From: Phytohabitans aurantiacus
Lineage (GTDB): Bacteria > Actinomycetota > Actinomycetes > Mycobacteriales > Micromonosporaceae
NCBI RefSeq assembly: GCF_027923225.1
Contig: NZ_BSDI01000001.1
Location: 473,946-537,945 of the forward strand
Reading direction: 5' to 3'
Length of the DNA: 64,000 nt
The notes below the pieces were generated by a model. The model made no database searches, was not told the origin of the DNA, and worked only from the letters and a program-made list of their open reading frames with translations. The first letter of the stretch is position 1. Each line of letters begins with the position of its first letter. The translations under genes were made by a program, and so were the position numbers. This document shows, in pieces, positions 15,285 through 24,439 of the stretch.

Positions 15285-16082
15285 TTACGCGACACCCGTC
15301 CGGGTTGCACGTTGAGCGATAATAGCCCGAATTGCTCCGGCTGACACGCCAACGACACATACTGTGGCGATAAGTGCCAGCAATCCGATTGGCCCTGTTT
15401 CGCGAATCGGCTCGACCGACGCCAACGCCTCCGCGGCGGCCCCTTCCGACCCGGTCGCTTCGTCGAAGGTAGCCGCGCCGGCATCCAGGTCGCCACCGTC
15501 TTCGCTGGTGACGGCCGCGTCCGGGCTGGCTTCCGCCGACGGGCTCGCGTCCGGCTCCGGCGAGGCCGAGGCCCGGGTCCGCGGCCGGTCGCCGTGCTCG
15601 TTGGAGGGCGGGCGTCCCGGACGGCTGGTCCCCGGCTTGGTACCGGAGCCCGGCGTGGCCGACCCGGGTGCCGCGACGACCTCCACGCGTACCGCGGACT
15701 GCTTGCCGAGCATGCAACTCGGCTTGAGACCGAGGGTCACCGGACCGCGGTGGAACACCACCGGAGCGGTGGCGCCGTTTTCGATCTCACCCTGCGAGGC
15801 GCCGTCGAGGTACAGCTTGGCGCGGTACCCCGTCTGGTTGACCACCCGCAGCGTCGTCTCCGCCGGCACGGTGACCGCCGAAGCGCTGGGGTTGGCCTCG
15901 CACGAGACCCCGAGCAGTCCTTTGGAACCGCTGAACACGACCTCCTTGCCGCTTTCCGGCACGGAGATTGCGGGAGACGGTGCCGGTGCGGCGTACACCG
16001 CTCCGGTGGCCAGCAGCGGTGCGGCGACGAACAGTGCGGCCACAGCGGTGGCTGCGGCACGATGTCGGGCCGGCGTCGGCAT
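15285..16082 (-). CDS. Secreted, C-terminally membrane-anchored protein of unknown function
   Basis: 265 residues. A Sec signal peptide is clear (AVAALFVAAPLLATGAVYA, then APAP). A folded domain with one likely disulfide pair (GVSCEANPS and LKPSCMLG) spans about residues 40-135. A Ser/Pro/Glu-rich spacer follows, and a final hydrophobic segment (IGLLALIATVCVVGVSAGAI) is followed by basic residues. No LPxTG sorting motif is present. I do not recognise the family; an exported envelope protein is the safest description. Confidence 0.8.
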   Translation of the reverse strand: MPTPARHRAAATAVAALFVAAPLLATGAVYAAPAPSPAISVPESGKEVVFSGSKGLLGVSCEANPSASAVTVPAETTLRVVNQTGYRAKLYLDGASQGEIENGATAPVVFHRGPVTLGLKPSCMLGKQSAVRVEVVAAPGSATPGSGTKPGTSRPGRPPSNEHGDRPRTRASASPEPDASPSAEASPDAAVTSEDGGDLDAGAATFDEATGSEGAAAEALASVEPIRETGPIGLLALIATVCVVGVSAGAIRAIIAQRATRTGVA

Positions 16083-16207
16083 TCACCATCTCCCCAGGTC
16101 GGTATCGGGTCCACTCCCAGTAACGATGTGGTCAACAAGGCGGTGACGGGTGATTGCGAGCTATGCCCGGCCCGGTTTGGTCGGTGGTGAGCAGTAGGCT
16201 CGCCACC

Positions 16208-16984
16208 ATGCGTATCGGAGCCCACGTCGACTCGACCGACCCGCTGGGCGAGGCCGCCGCCCGCGGCGCCGAGACCGTGCAGTTCTTCCTCACCGACCCG
16301 CAGGCGTGGAAAGACCCGGAGCCGCGCGCCGACGCCGATGCGGTGCTCGCGGCCGACGTCGACGTCTACATTCACGCGCCCTACCGGATCAACGTCGCCA
16401 CCCTCAACAACCGCATCCGCATCCCGAGCCGCAAGCTGCTTCTGACCCATGCCCAGGGCGCGGCCGCGCTGGGTGCAAAAGGTCTGATCGTCCACGGTGG
16501 ACACGTCGGCAGCGGCGAAGACGTGGCGGTCGGCTTCGACAACTGGCGAAAGACGTTCGAATACGGTGCGAAGGCGGGCGGCTTCCCGACGCCGATCCTG
16601 ATCGAAAACACGGCCGGCGGTGACAATGCGTGCGCCCGGCGCTTCGACGCGCTCGCCCGCCTGTGGGAGGCGATCGGCGACTACGAGGTCGGTTTCTGCC
16701 TCGACACCTGCCATGCGTTCGCGGCCGGCGAAGACCTCCTCGACGCGGTCGACCGGATCAAGGCCATCACCGGCCGCATCGACCTGATCCACGCCAACGG
16801 CTCCAAGGACCCGTTCGACTCGGGGCGCGACCGCCACGACAACCTCGGGGCCGGCACGATCGACCCGGAGCTGATCGTGGCCGTGGTGCGGGCGGCCGGC
16901 GCGCCCGTGGTCGTCGAGACCCCGGGTGGAGTCGAGGGCCAGGGCGCCGACATCGAGTTTCTGCGTGACCGCGTCGGCCGATAG
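16208..16984 (+). CDS. nfo: Deoxyribonuclease IV (AP endonuclease, Nfo family)
   Basis: 258 residues from ATG 16208 (MRIGAHVDSTDPLGEAAARG). It is a TIM-barrel endonuclease IV with metal-ligand motifs visible: YIHAPYRINVA, LIVHGGHVG, PILIENTAGG, GFCLDTCHAF, LIHANGSKDPFDSGRDRHDN and VVVETPG. It cleaves 5' of abasic sites in base-excision repair using zinc. The next gene starts 13 bp downstream. Confidence 0.95.
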   Translation: MRIGAHVDSTDPLGEAAARGAETVQFFLTDPQAWKDPEPRADADAVLAADVDVYIHAPYRINVATLNNRIRIPSRKLLLTHAQGAAALGAKGLIVHGGHVGSGEDVAVGFDNWRKTFEYGAKAGGFPTPILIENTAGGDNACARRFDALARLWEAIGDYEVGFCLDTCHAFAAGEDLLDAVDRIKAITGRIDLIHANGSKDPFDSGRDRHDNLGAGTIDPELIVAVVRAAGAPVVVETPGGVEGQGADIEFLRDRVGR

Positions 16985-16996
16985 GGTCGTCGGTCG

Positions 16997-19219
16997 ATGA
17001 CTACCGAGCCGCCGGCACCCGCCACACCGACCCCGGCCACCGATCCGGCACGTGCCGGATCGGCAGGCTCCGCACCGGCGAGCTCCGACAAGCCGGCCAG
17101 CGCGAAGACTTCCGAGGGGGCGCCGGCCGCCAGCGCGCCGACGTCGCCGGCACCGGCTGGCGCCGCGACCAAGCCGTCCAGCGAGCCCGCCGCGCCGGAC
17201 CCGGAGCCGGCCAAGTCGGAGGATGACGCGCCGGACGCGGGCCCACCCAAGTCCGAAGCCGCGCAAGCGCCCAAGCCTCGCGCGGCGGAGGAGGCCGGCG
17301 CCGGGGCCGGCGCGGTGGCCACCAAGACCGACAAGCCGGACGACGCCGCGAAGTCAGAAAAGTCCGAAGCACAGCCGAAGAAGGCGGAGAAGGACGGCGC
17401 GGAGAAGGACGGGTCGGGCAGCGAGGAGGCGGCGAAGCCGCCGCGTGACCCGTTCACGTCGTTCGCGCCGGAGCCCGAGCACGAGCCGGGCCGGCTCCAG
17501 CGCTTCGGTCGCGCGATCGGCCGGTTCGTGATCCACGAGCGGTTCCTCGCCGTCGTCGGGTCGCTCGCGCTCGCCGTCCTCATGACGTGGCCCACCCTGC
17601 GTTACCCGCAGCACACCCTGCCGCAGGACATCTGGGACCCTACCCTTCAGTCCTGGCAGATGGCCTGGTCGGGCCACATCCTGCTGAGCGACCCCACCCA
17701 GCTCTGGAACGCCAACGCGTTCTATCCCGAACGGCTCAGCTTCGCGTTCTCCGACACGCTGCTTGGGTACGCGCCGGCCGGGATGCTCGGCGACGGGCCT
17801 ACGGCGGCGGTGCTGCGGTACAACATCATGTTCGTGCTGGCACACGCGCTGGCCACCCTCGGCGCGTACGCGCTGGTCCGCCAGCTCGGCGCCGGACGCA
17901 CGGGCGCCGTCGTGGCGGCGGCCGCCTACACCTACGCCCCGTGGATGCTGTCGCAGGCGGGTCACCTGCACATCGTGTCGAACGGCGGCATCCCACTGGC
18001 GCTGGCGATGCTGGCGCGCGGCCACGGCTACTCGTTCCGGCACGGGTACCGGCCGGACCGGCGGCACGCCGGCTGGGCGCTGCTCGGCTGGATCGTGGCG
18101 GCGTGGCAGATCAGCCTCGGCTTCGGCATCGGCCTGCCGTTCGCGTACGTGCTGGCGCTGCTCGGCGTCGCGGCGATCGGCGTCTGGTTCTGGCGAAAGG
18201 CGCGACGCTGGGCGGTGAAGCGCCCGTTCGGGATCCGGCTGGCCCTGGCCGACGTGGTCGGCGGTGCGATCTTCGCGGCCACCGGCGCCCTGATGTCCCT
18301 GCCGTACTTCGAGGTGGCGCACCAGCACCCCGAGGCGGCTCGCACCGTCAACGACCTGAGGGCGTACTCGCCACCGCCGAGCGGCTTCTTCATCGCGCCC
18401 CCGGAGTCCCTGGTCTGGGGCGATCTGCACGAGAGCGCGCGCGCCGGCCTCCCGTGGGCGCCGGAGATGACGCTCCTGCCCGGGTTCGTGCTGTACGGGC
18501 TCGCGCTGGCGGGCCTGTTCTTCTCCGTCTGGAAGCTGCGCCACCGGCTGCTCCTGCTCGCCGGTGTACTCGTCAGCGGCATCCTGGCGATGGGTCCACG
18601 CTTCTTCGGCGGCACCTACACCTACCTGCCGCTGTTCAACAACCTGCCGGGCTGGGATGGTCTGCGCACCCCCGGACGCCTGATGTTGTGGACTTCGCTG
18701 CTGCTCGGCATCCTGGCCGCCGGCGCGGTGAGCGCGTTCGTCCGGAGGGTCGAGAAGATCTCGACTCTGCGAGTGCCACCGCGTCCACAGCCGTGGCTGC
18801 GACTGCTGACATTCGTGCCCTTGGCGCTGGTGCTCGTCGAGGGACTCAACACCACGCCGCACCCGATCGTGCCGCAGCAGCCCGTCGTCATGCGGGTCGA
18901 CGAGGGCCCGATCCTGGTGCTGCCGAGCACTCTCAAGATCGACCAAAACGTCATGCTGTGGTCGACGACGCGGTTCCAGCCGATCGTCAACGGCGGCAGC
19001 GGCTTCACGCCGACCCGGCAGGAGGAGGTGCGCGAGATGGCTCGCTCCTTCCCCGACCAGGCCAGCGTCGACTACCTGCGGGAGCTGGGCGTCAAGACCG
19101 TGGTCCTGCTGCGTGACCAGATCTCCGGCACACCGTGGCAGGCGGCCGCCGACCTGTCCGTCGACAACCTCGGCATCGAGCGCGAAGACGTCGGAGACAC
19201 GATCATCTTCCGCCTCTGA
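16997..19219 (+). CDS. Large polytopic membrane protein with Ala/Pro/Lys-rich N-terminal tail (GT-C/YfhO-like)
   Basis: 740 residues from ATG 16997. The first ~165 residues are a disordered Ala/Pro/Ser/Lys tail. About ten membrane spans follow, with a large first exterior loop containing PQDIWDPTLQSWQMAW and NAFYPERLSF, and a C-terminal soluble domain of about 100 residues. This architecture is that of GT-C-fold lipid-linked sugar transferases and YfhO-like proteins. Substrate and exact family are unknown. It is convergent with the GT87-like gene. Confidence 0.65.
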   Translation: MTTEPPAPATPTPATDPARAGSAGSAPASSDKPASAKTSEGAPAASAPTSPAPAGAATKPSSEPAAPDPEPAKSEDDAPDAGPPKSEAAQAPKPRAAEEAGAGAGAVATKTDKPDDAAKSEKSEAQPKKAEKDGAEKDGSGSEEAAKPPRDPFTSFAPEPEHEPGRLQRFGRAIGRFVIHERFLAVVGSLALAVLMTWPTLRYPQHTLPQDIWDPTLQSWQMAWSGHILLSDPTQLWNANAFYPERLSFAFSDTLLGYAPAGMLGDGPTAAVLRYNIMFVLAHALATLGAYALVRQLGAGRTGAVVAAAAYTYAPWMLSQAGHLHIVSNGGIPLALAMLARGHGYSFRHGYRPDRRHAGWALLGWIVAAWQISLGFGIGLPFAYVLALLGVAAIGVWFWRKARRWAVKRPFGIRLALADVVGGAIFAATGALMSLPYFEVAHQHPEAARTVNDLRAYSPPPSGFFIAPPESLVWGDLHESARAGLPWAPEMTLLPGFVLYGLALAGLFFSVWKLRHRLLLLAGVLVSGILAMGPRFFGGTYTYLPLFNNLPGWDGLRTPGRLMLWTSLLLGILAAGAVSAFVRRVEKISTLRVPPRPQPWLRLLTFVPLALVLVEGLNTTPHPIVPQQPVVMRVDEGPILVLPSTLKIDQNVMLWSTTRFQPIVNGGSGFTPTRQEEVREMARSFPDQASVDYLRELGVKTVVLLRDQISGTPWQAAADLSVDNLGIEREDVGDTIIFRL

Positions 19220-19235
19220 CCGGGCTGACGAAGGC

Positions 19236-20741
19236 TTACGCCGGGATGAGGGCCTCTTCTTCTTGACGGGCTCTGCGTTCTCGGCGGCGGATCAGCCAGG
19301 GCGCGTCCGGTGCGCCGTCGAAGAACCCGCCGTCCGGGTCGTCCTCGTACGTGTCGCGGACGCGATCCTGCTCGGGCTTGAGGATGTCACGAACGATCAG
19401 TCCACAGAGGACGCCAACCGTGATGAGCCGCAGCGAGGCCGCCAGCACGAACACGCCCTCCGGGAAGACCTGCTTGCCCGAGGCGCCGAGCAGCTCGCCG
19501 TAGAACGACACGAAGTACAGCACTTCGGCGATCTGCCAGGCGAGGAAGGCACCCCACCGCGGCCGAGCCAGCACCGCCAGCGGCAGCAGCCACAGGACGA
19601 ACTGCTGCGACCAGACCTTGCTGAAGATCAGGAACGCGGCCACAACGAGGAACGCCAACTGCGCCACCCGGGGCTTCCGGGGAGCGAAGAGGGCCAGCGC
19701 GGCGACGCCCAGGCAGCAGAGGCCGAACAGTCCGTACGTGAGGTAGTTGAGCTGCGGGTCGACGTGGTTGCTGAGCCACTGGAACGGGCCTTGGTCGCCA
19801 GCGTTGCCCGAGTTCCACTTGCCGTCGAGGTAGCGGCCGATGTACCAGAACGTGCCCCAGTCGATCGGGCGCTCGGTGTTCAGCTCGAAGAACCGGTCCC
19901 AATTCTCCCGGTACGGGAGGGCGACCGGCAGGTTGACCAGTACGACCGTGGCGATCGCCGTGCCGATGGTGGTCAGGATCGGCCGGAGACGGGCGGTGCG
20001 CAGGCCGAGCACCAGCAGCGGCCCGAGGATGAACAGCGGCCACATCTTCGCCGCGCCGGCGATCCCGAGCAGGATGCCGGCCGCGACGGGTCGTTTCTTC
20101 ACCCAGGCGTACAGGCCGAACGCGAAGAACCCGATGGCCAGAAGGTCCCAGTTGACCGTGGCGGTGACGAACAGGGCGGGGGAGAGGGCGAACAGCGCCG
20201 CGTCCCACGGGCGGCGCCTGCGCAGCGCGAGGATCACGCCGACGGTCGCCACGGCCAGGGCGCTCAGCACCAGCGCGTTCAGGTCGTAGAACCACAACGC
20301 CTGGTTGAGCTCCGGCCGGCTCTCGCCGAGCGCGTGCACCGGCAGGCCCAGCGCGCCCATGAAGTACCCGGTGACGACCGGGTACTCGACCGGGTGATCG
20401 CGGTACGGCACCTTGCCCTCGTTGAGGCCCTCGGCGTAGTACAGCGCCAGCACATCGGTGTAGCAGAACTTGGTGTACTGGATGTGATCGGCCCAGGCTC
20501 CGTCGCGACAGGGTGACTTCTGCACCCAGTGCAGCGCCAGCGTGAGACACGTGAGGGCGAGCACGATCCGCGCGGCGCTCCAGAACCGCCCACCCCAGCC
20601 ATCCGGCTGGTCACGGCCCGCGGCGTGCTCGCCGAGGGGCCCGCCGATGGCCTGGGAGAGCCCACGCACGAACGGGTCGGACTGCGCCGGATGGTCGACC
20701 CGCTCAGGGCCATCGATGCCTTCCGCCGACTGAACGCTCAT
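19236..20741 (-). CDS. GT87-family (DUF2029) membrane mannosyltransferase-like protein
   Basis: 501 residues, starting 73 bp downstream of ponA on the same strand. A short cytoplasmic tail precedes about ten spans. The first exterior loop has CYTDVLALYYAEGLNEGKVPYRDHPVEYPVVTG, with the acidic residues characteristic of GT87. The same neighbour relation (ponA1, this gene, rpsF) occurs in mycobacteria (Rv0051 position). It probably transfers a polyprenyl-linked sugar to an envelope glycan; donor and acceptor are not determinable. Confidence 0.82.
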   Translation of the reverse strand: MSVQSAEGIDGPERVDHPAQSDPFVRGLSQAIGGPLGEHAAGRDQPDGWGGRFWSAARIVLALTCLTLALHWVQKSPCRDGAWADHIQYTKFCYTDVLALYYAEGLNEGKVPYRDHPVEYPVVTGYFMGALGLPVHALGESRPELNQALWFYDLNALVLSALAVATVGVILALRRRRPWDAALFALSPALFVTATVNWDLLAIGFFAFGLYAWVKKRPVAAGILLGIAGAAKMWPLFILGPLLVLGLRTARLRPILTTIGTAIATVVLVNLPVALPYRENWDRFFELNTERPIDWGTFWYIGRYLDGKWNSGNAGDQGPFQWLSNHVDPQLNYLTYGLFGLCCLGVAALALFAPRKPRVAQLAFLVVAAFLIFSKVWSQQFVLWLLPLAVLARPRWGAFLAWQIAEVLYFVSFYGELLGASGKQVFPEGVFVLAASLRLITVGVLCGLIVRDILKPEQDRVRDTYEDDPDGGFFDGAPDAPWLIRRRERRARQEEEALIPA

Positions 20742-20778
20742 GAACAGGCATCTTGCCTTATCGGCGGACCTAAACGTA

Positions 20779-20807
20779 GGGCCCGGCGGAGTGTCGTCGC
20801 CGGGCCC
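20779..20807 (-). terminator. Terminator-like hairpin after ponA
   Basis: GGGCCCGGCG (20779-20788) pairs with CGCCGGGCCC (20798-20807) across a 9-nt loop, directly after the ponA stop on the minus strand. A short T-containing stretch follows on that strand. It separates ponA from the GT87 gene. Confidence 0.8.
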
Positions 20808-20814
20808 CAGGTCA

Positions 20815-23580
20815 TCACTGTCTCCGGGGTGTCAGCGTCGGCGTCGGTATGACCACACCGCCCCCGGTGCCGGGGAACGGGTTGTTGTCGTCGCCGTCGG
20901 TACCCGGGCTCGGTGACGTGTTGTTGTTGCCGTTCCCGTTGTTGTTTCCACCGTTGTTACGGCCGTTGTTGTTCCCGTTGTTGCGGTCGGGGCACAGGAA
21001 GTCCGGCAGCAACGCGCAGGGGTCGGGCGTGGTGGGCTGCTCGGCGGGCTTGACCCCGTTGGGGTACTGGCTGTCGGGATCGCCGATGTCCTTGCGGTCG
21101 GGGAAGGTCTCCTTCTCCAAGTTCATGGCCTTGTTGGCGTCGTTCATGAACTTCTCCCACACGGCGGCGGGCGTGCCGCCACCGCTCATGGCCCTACCCG
21201 TCACCGGATCCTTGATGGCCCGACGCTTGCCTTCCGTGCCGATCCAGACGGCGGCCGCGATCTGTCTTGTCGCGCCGACCATCCAGGCGTCACCACTGTC
21301 GCCCTTGCCGCCCGGGCCCAGCTCCCAGGTGCCGGTCTTGCCGGTCGCCTGGCGGCCGTTGTCGAGCGAGTTCGAGATGCTCCCGGGGATCTTCATCAAC
21401 ACTGAGTTGATGTTGTCCATCTGGGCTTCGTCGAACTTTCGCTGCGGGTCGCGCTTCTCACCCGTGCCCGCGACCAGCGCGTACTTGCCGGTCGCCGGGT
21501 TGCGGTACTCCACCTTAGCGATGAAGTGCGCCCTGTTGTAGACACCCCGGTTCGCCAGGGTGGCCATGCCGTTCGCGTGGTCGAGCACCGTCACCGGGTA
21601 CTGGCCGAAGCCAACCTCGTTGTCGAACTCTGCCGGCGCCAGCTTGTCCGGGGCGGTCTTGGTCAGGTCGTGCGCCTCGCCCTTGTCGGTATCCCACATG
21701 GTGCGGATGCCGGCGTCGCGGGCCGCCTCGACGACCTTGTCCGGGCCGAGATCCTTGGCGATCCAGTAGAACGGCACGTTGTACGACTCGATCGTCGACT
21801 TTTCCAGCGTGCAGGACTTGCCGCAGGGGATGTTGGTGCGGCCCGCGTTGTTGATCTTACGGCCGCCGTCGTCGTCCTTCGTCACGTCCCAGTACGACTC
21901 GATCTGAATCTCCGCTCGCAGCGCCGCCGCGAGCGTGTAGATCTTGAATGTCGAACCGGGAGCGTGGCCGCCGCTGGTGCCGCCGTTGTTGAGACCCGCG
22001 TAGTCGAAGCCGGTGCCGTTGTCGCCGCCGTAGTAGGCGAGCACCCGGCCGTTGCTCGGGTCGATCGCCACCAGCGCCGACCGGTAGTAGTTGGGCGTCT
22101 TCTCCATCGGGGAGCCCTTGACCCGGCGGGCCGCGCCCTCGGCGGCCGCCTGCGCCTTCTGGTTGATCGTCGTGGTGATCCGGTAGCCGCCCTTCTTCCA
22201 CTCGGACGCCGGAATCCCCATCGCCTCCAACTCTTCGCGCACGTAGTTGACGACGTTGCCGGTCGGCTTGTCGAGACCGCAGCCCACCTGGCACTTCTTC
22301 GGGTCGTACTTCTTGAACTTCGGGTACTGCGCCGCGGCCCGCTCGCCCTGGCTCAGCCAACCCTTCTCGACCATGTTGTTGAGCGTGTATCCCCACCGCT
22401 CCTGCGCCGCCGGCAGGTTCACCTGCGGGTCGTACCCCTGGTGCCCGGTCACCGCGTCGGGCTCGGGCTGCTTGATCACCGAGGCTAGGACCGCCGCCTC
22501 GGCAGCGGTCAACGCGTTCTTCTGACCGGGCTTGGTGACACTGGACTTGCCGAAGTAGCACTGCGCCGCCGCCTCGATGCCGTGACAGCCACGGCCGAAG
22601 TAGATGGCGTTGAGGTAGAAGCCGAGGATCTGGTCCTTCGTGTACTCCTGCTCCAGCTTGCGGGCCAGTACCGCCTCGCGGATCTTCCGGTTGTAGTTGA
22701 TTCCCGTCAGGTCGGCCGCGTGCCGCGCGTACTGCTGCGTGATCGTCGACGCACCCTGCGTACTGCCGCCCGTGAAGTTGTTCCACGCGGCGCGCATGAT
22801 GCCCTTGACGTCGATGCCCTCGTGCTCTTCGAAGTTCTTGTCTTCCGCCGCCATCACCGCGTGCTTCACCAGCGGCGAGATCTCGGCCGCCGGCACCACC
22901 GTGCGGTTGAACTCGCCGAGCGTCGCCATCGTCTGGCCGCCGCTGTAGACGATGCTCGTGGCCTGCAACTCGTCGGTCTTGTACTGCGGCACGTCGTCGT
23001 AGAACCAGGTCAGGCCCACAACCGCGCCACCGGCGAGCATGACCAGTACCGCGAACGCCGCGACGACGATGTTGACGCGCTTGCGTCGCTTCGCCTTCTT
23101 GATCGCCGCCGGGTCGCCGCCCTTGCCGCTCTTACCGCCACGCCGCCCGGGTCCTGTCGGCCCACCGGGCCCACCTGGACCGCCGGGCCCTTCCAGGAAG
23201 TCAGGACCGCCGAACTCGGGGGCAGCCGGCGAGACCGGTCGCACCGACGCCCGCCCGACCGTCGCGCGTCCGGCGGCACCCGCCGAGCCCGCGGCCGCGC
23301 CCACGCTGGCCCGACCACCGACCCTGGCCCGACCGGCTGAACCGGCCGATGCGGCACCCACGGACGCGGAGCCGACCGAAGCGCGGCCGGCTGGCGAGAC
23401 GGGCCGGGCGGACGCCGAGGCGCTGCCCCGGCCGTACCCGTTGCCGTTCGCGGGCCAGCCGCCATCCGCGCTGCCTGCCGACCCCCGGACGTCCGACCCG
23501 CGGTCGGAGCCAGGGTCGCCGGACGGGCCCGGAATCTGGGCCCGACCACGCGCGGAACTAGGGTCGTCGTACGAGTTCAT
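20815..23580 (-). CDS. ponA: Bifunctional class A penicillin-binding protein (transglycosylase/transpeptidase)
   Basis: 921 residues. A ~170-residue disordered cytoplasmic part carries repeated GRASVG/ARVG motifs. One membrane span follows (VNIVVAAFAVLVMLAGGAVV). The GT51 transglycosylase has AAEDKNFEEHEGID and GGSTQGASTITQQYARH. The transpeptidase keeps all three motifs: STFK in APGSTFKIYTL, SYN in ESYNVPF and KTG in ATGKTGTWE. The tail is Pro/Asn/Gly-rich. It polymerises and cross-links peptidoglycan at the outer membrane face. The position beside DUF5318 and the GT87 gene matches mycobacterial ponA1. Confidence 0.96.
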   Translation of the reverse strand: MNSYDDPSSARGRAQIPGPSGDPGSDRGSDVRGSAGSADGGWPANGNGYGRGSASASARPVSPAGRASVGSASVGAASAGSAGRARVGGRASVGAAAGSAGAAGRATVGRASVRPVSPAAPEFGGPDFLEGPGGPGGPGGPTGPGRRGGKSGKGGDPAAIKKAKRRKRVNIVVAAFAVLVMLAGGAVVGLTWFYDDVPQYKTDELQATSIVYSGGQTMATLGEFNRTVVPAAEISPLVKHAVMAAEDKNFEEHEGIDVKGIMRAAWNNFTGGSTQGASTITQQYARHAADLTGINYNRKIREAVLARKLEQEYTKDQILGFYLNAIYFGRGCHGIEAAAQCYFGKSSVTKPGQKNALTAAEAAVLASVIKQPEPDAVTGHQGYDPQVNLPAAQERWGYTLNNMVEKGWLSQGERAAAQYPKFKKYDPKKCQVGCGLDKPTGNVVNYVREELEAMGIPASEWKKGGYRITTTINQKAQAAAEGAARRVKGSPMEKTPNYYRSALVAIDPSNGRVLAYYGGDNGTGFDYAGLNNGGTSGGHAPGSTFKIYTLAAALRAEIQIESYWDVTKDDDGGRKINNAGRTNIPCGKSCTLEKSTIESYNVPFYWIAKDLGPDKVVEAARDAGIRTMWDTDKGEAHDLTKTAPDKLAPAEFDNEVGFGQYPVTVLDHANGMATLANRGVYNRAHFIAKVEYRNPATGKYALVAGTGEKRDPQRKFDEAQMDNINSVLMKIPGSISNSLDNGRQATGKTGTWELGPGGKGDSGDAWMVGATRQIAAAVWIGTEGKRRAIKDPVTGRAMSGGGTPAAVWEKFMNDANKAMNLEKETFPDRKDIGDPDSQYPNGVKPAEQPTTPDPCALLPDFLCPDRNNGNNNGRNNGGNNNGNGNNNTSPSPGTDGDDNNPFPGTGGGVVIPTPTLTPRRQ

Positions 23581-23716
23581 TCGTCACACCCTGCCGGTCG
23601 CGGTGGCACGCTGCTGCGACACCACCGGTTTGCGGTGAGTTAGGACACGTTGCGCGGCGGGCATGGTGACCCGCCAGCTACCCGACATATTCGGACTTAT
23701 CCGATTAACGAGTGAA

Positions 23717-23764
23717 CGCTTGCCCCGCCACTTGGGAAAGACCCTGTTGTCGCTTGGGCAAGCG
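23717..23764 (-). terminator. Inverted repeat downstream of the DUF5318 gene
   Basis: CGCTTGCCC (23717-23725) and GGGCAAGCG (23756-23764) form a 9-bp stem with a 30-nt loop. It starts five bases after the DUF5318 stop on the minus strand and upstream of the ponA promoter. It could be a weak terminator or a ponA regulatory site. Confidence 0.45.
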
Positions 23765-23768
23765 GTGG

Positions 23769-24293
23769 TCACCGTCGGGCCCCTCGCCTTCGTTTGGATG
23801 CCGGCGCGCCGGAGCCCGAGGGGAAACCGGTCGACGCGCCGGAGCCGGTCATGGTGCCGACCGGCGTGGCGGAGGCGGACGCGCCCGCCGCGACGGACTC
23901 GGGGGTGGAGTCGTCGCTGGACAGGCCGTCGCGGCCGAGAAGGAACTGCTCGACCAAGTGGTTCCAGTCGCAGCCGCGGCACACCTCGACCACGTATACC
24001 TGAAACTCACGGAACGTCATCGCCAGGACGGGCAGCTCGGTGAGCGTGCGCGCCTGGCCGGCCGACTGCTTCAGCTCATCGCCATAGATGTAGTGCACCA
24101 GCGTGAGGTTCTCGCGTCGGCAGATCGGGCACCGTCGGTCGATCGGCTCACCATGGAAGCGAGCTGCGTTCTTCAGGTACGGCGACGCATCACAAACCTC
24201 ATACGTCCCAACCCGACCCGACAGGACCTCACGCAGCAGCGCTCGCTTCTGAAGCGAGTAGTCGACGACCTGCCGCTGCGTGCGCATGCGCAC
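23769..24293 (-). CDS. DUF5318 family protein with zinc-binding cysteines
   Basis: 174 residues. The conserved core is RQVVDYSLQKRALLREVLSGRVGTYEVCDASPYLKNAA, then CPICRR and VCRGCDWNHLVEQFLLGRDG; the two CxxC pairs probably bind zinc. The C-terminus is a Ser/Gly/Ala tail ending in basic residues. The homologue at the same place in mycobacteria (between ponA1 and the padR gene) is Rv0049. The function is unknown. It is divergent from padR and shares the intergenic operator. Confidence 0.85.
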   Translation of the reverse strand: MRMRTQRQVVDYSLQKRALLREVLSGRVGTYEVCDASPYLKNAARFHGEPIDRRCPICRRENLTLVHYIYGDELKQSAGQARTLTELPVLAMTFREFQVYVVEVCRGCDWNHLVEQFLLGRDGLSSDDSTPESVAAGASASATPVGTMTGSGASTGFPSGSGAPASKRRRGARR

Positions 24294-24395
24294 GAGGGTA
24301 CGCGGTTCCGCCCCGAGTGGCGACAGGCGTCACTTTCCGTAACGACGCCACGCCGTTTCGGGGTTTGAAAGTCATGCCGAGTCGAGCTAACGTGA

Positions 24396-24418
24396 CGATG
24401 TATCGGGCCGATACATCG
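24396..24418. promoter_or_regulatory. Perfect palindromic operator, probably for PadR
   Basis: CGATGTATCGG and CCGATACATCG are exact inverted repeats around one central G. The core ATGT...ACAT is the hallmark of PadR-family operators. It lies 21 bp upstream of the padR start and in the divergent promoter of the DUF5318 gene, so autoregulation and co-control of ino1 downstream are likely. Confidence 0.85.
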
Positions 24419-24439
24419 GGGCTGGAGGTGGTGGTGACA

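Noticed and set aside
17354..18946. Long minus-strand frame opposite the GT-C-like gene
   Set aside because: Arg/Gln/Glu-rich shadow; the plus-strand frame has real membrane spans.
23584..23982. Minus-strand frame covering the ponA/DUF5318 gap
   Set aside because: Arg/Pro-rich, overlaps the real DUF5318 gene in another frame and includes the inverted repeat.
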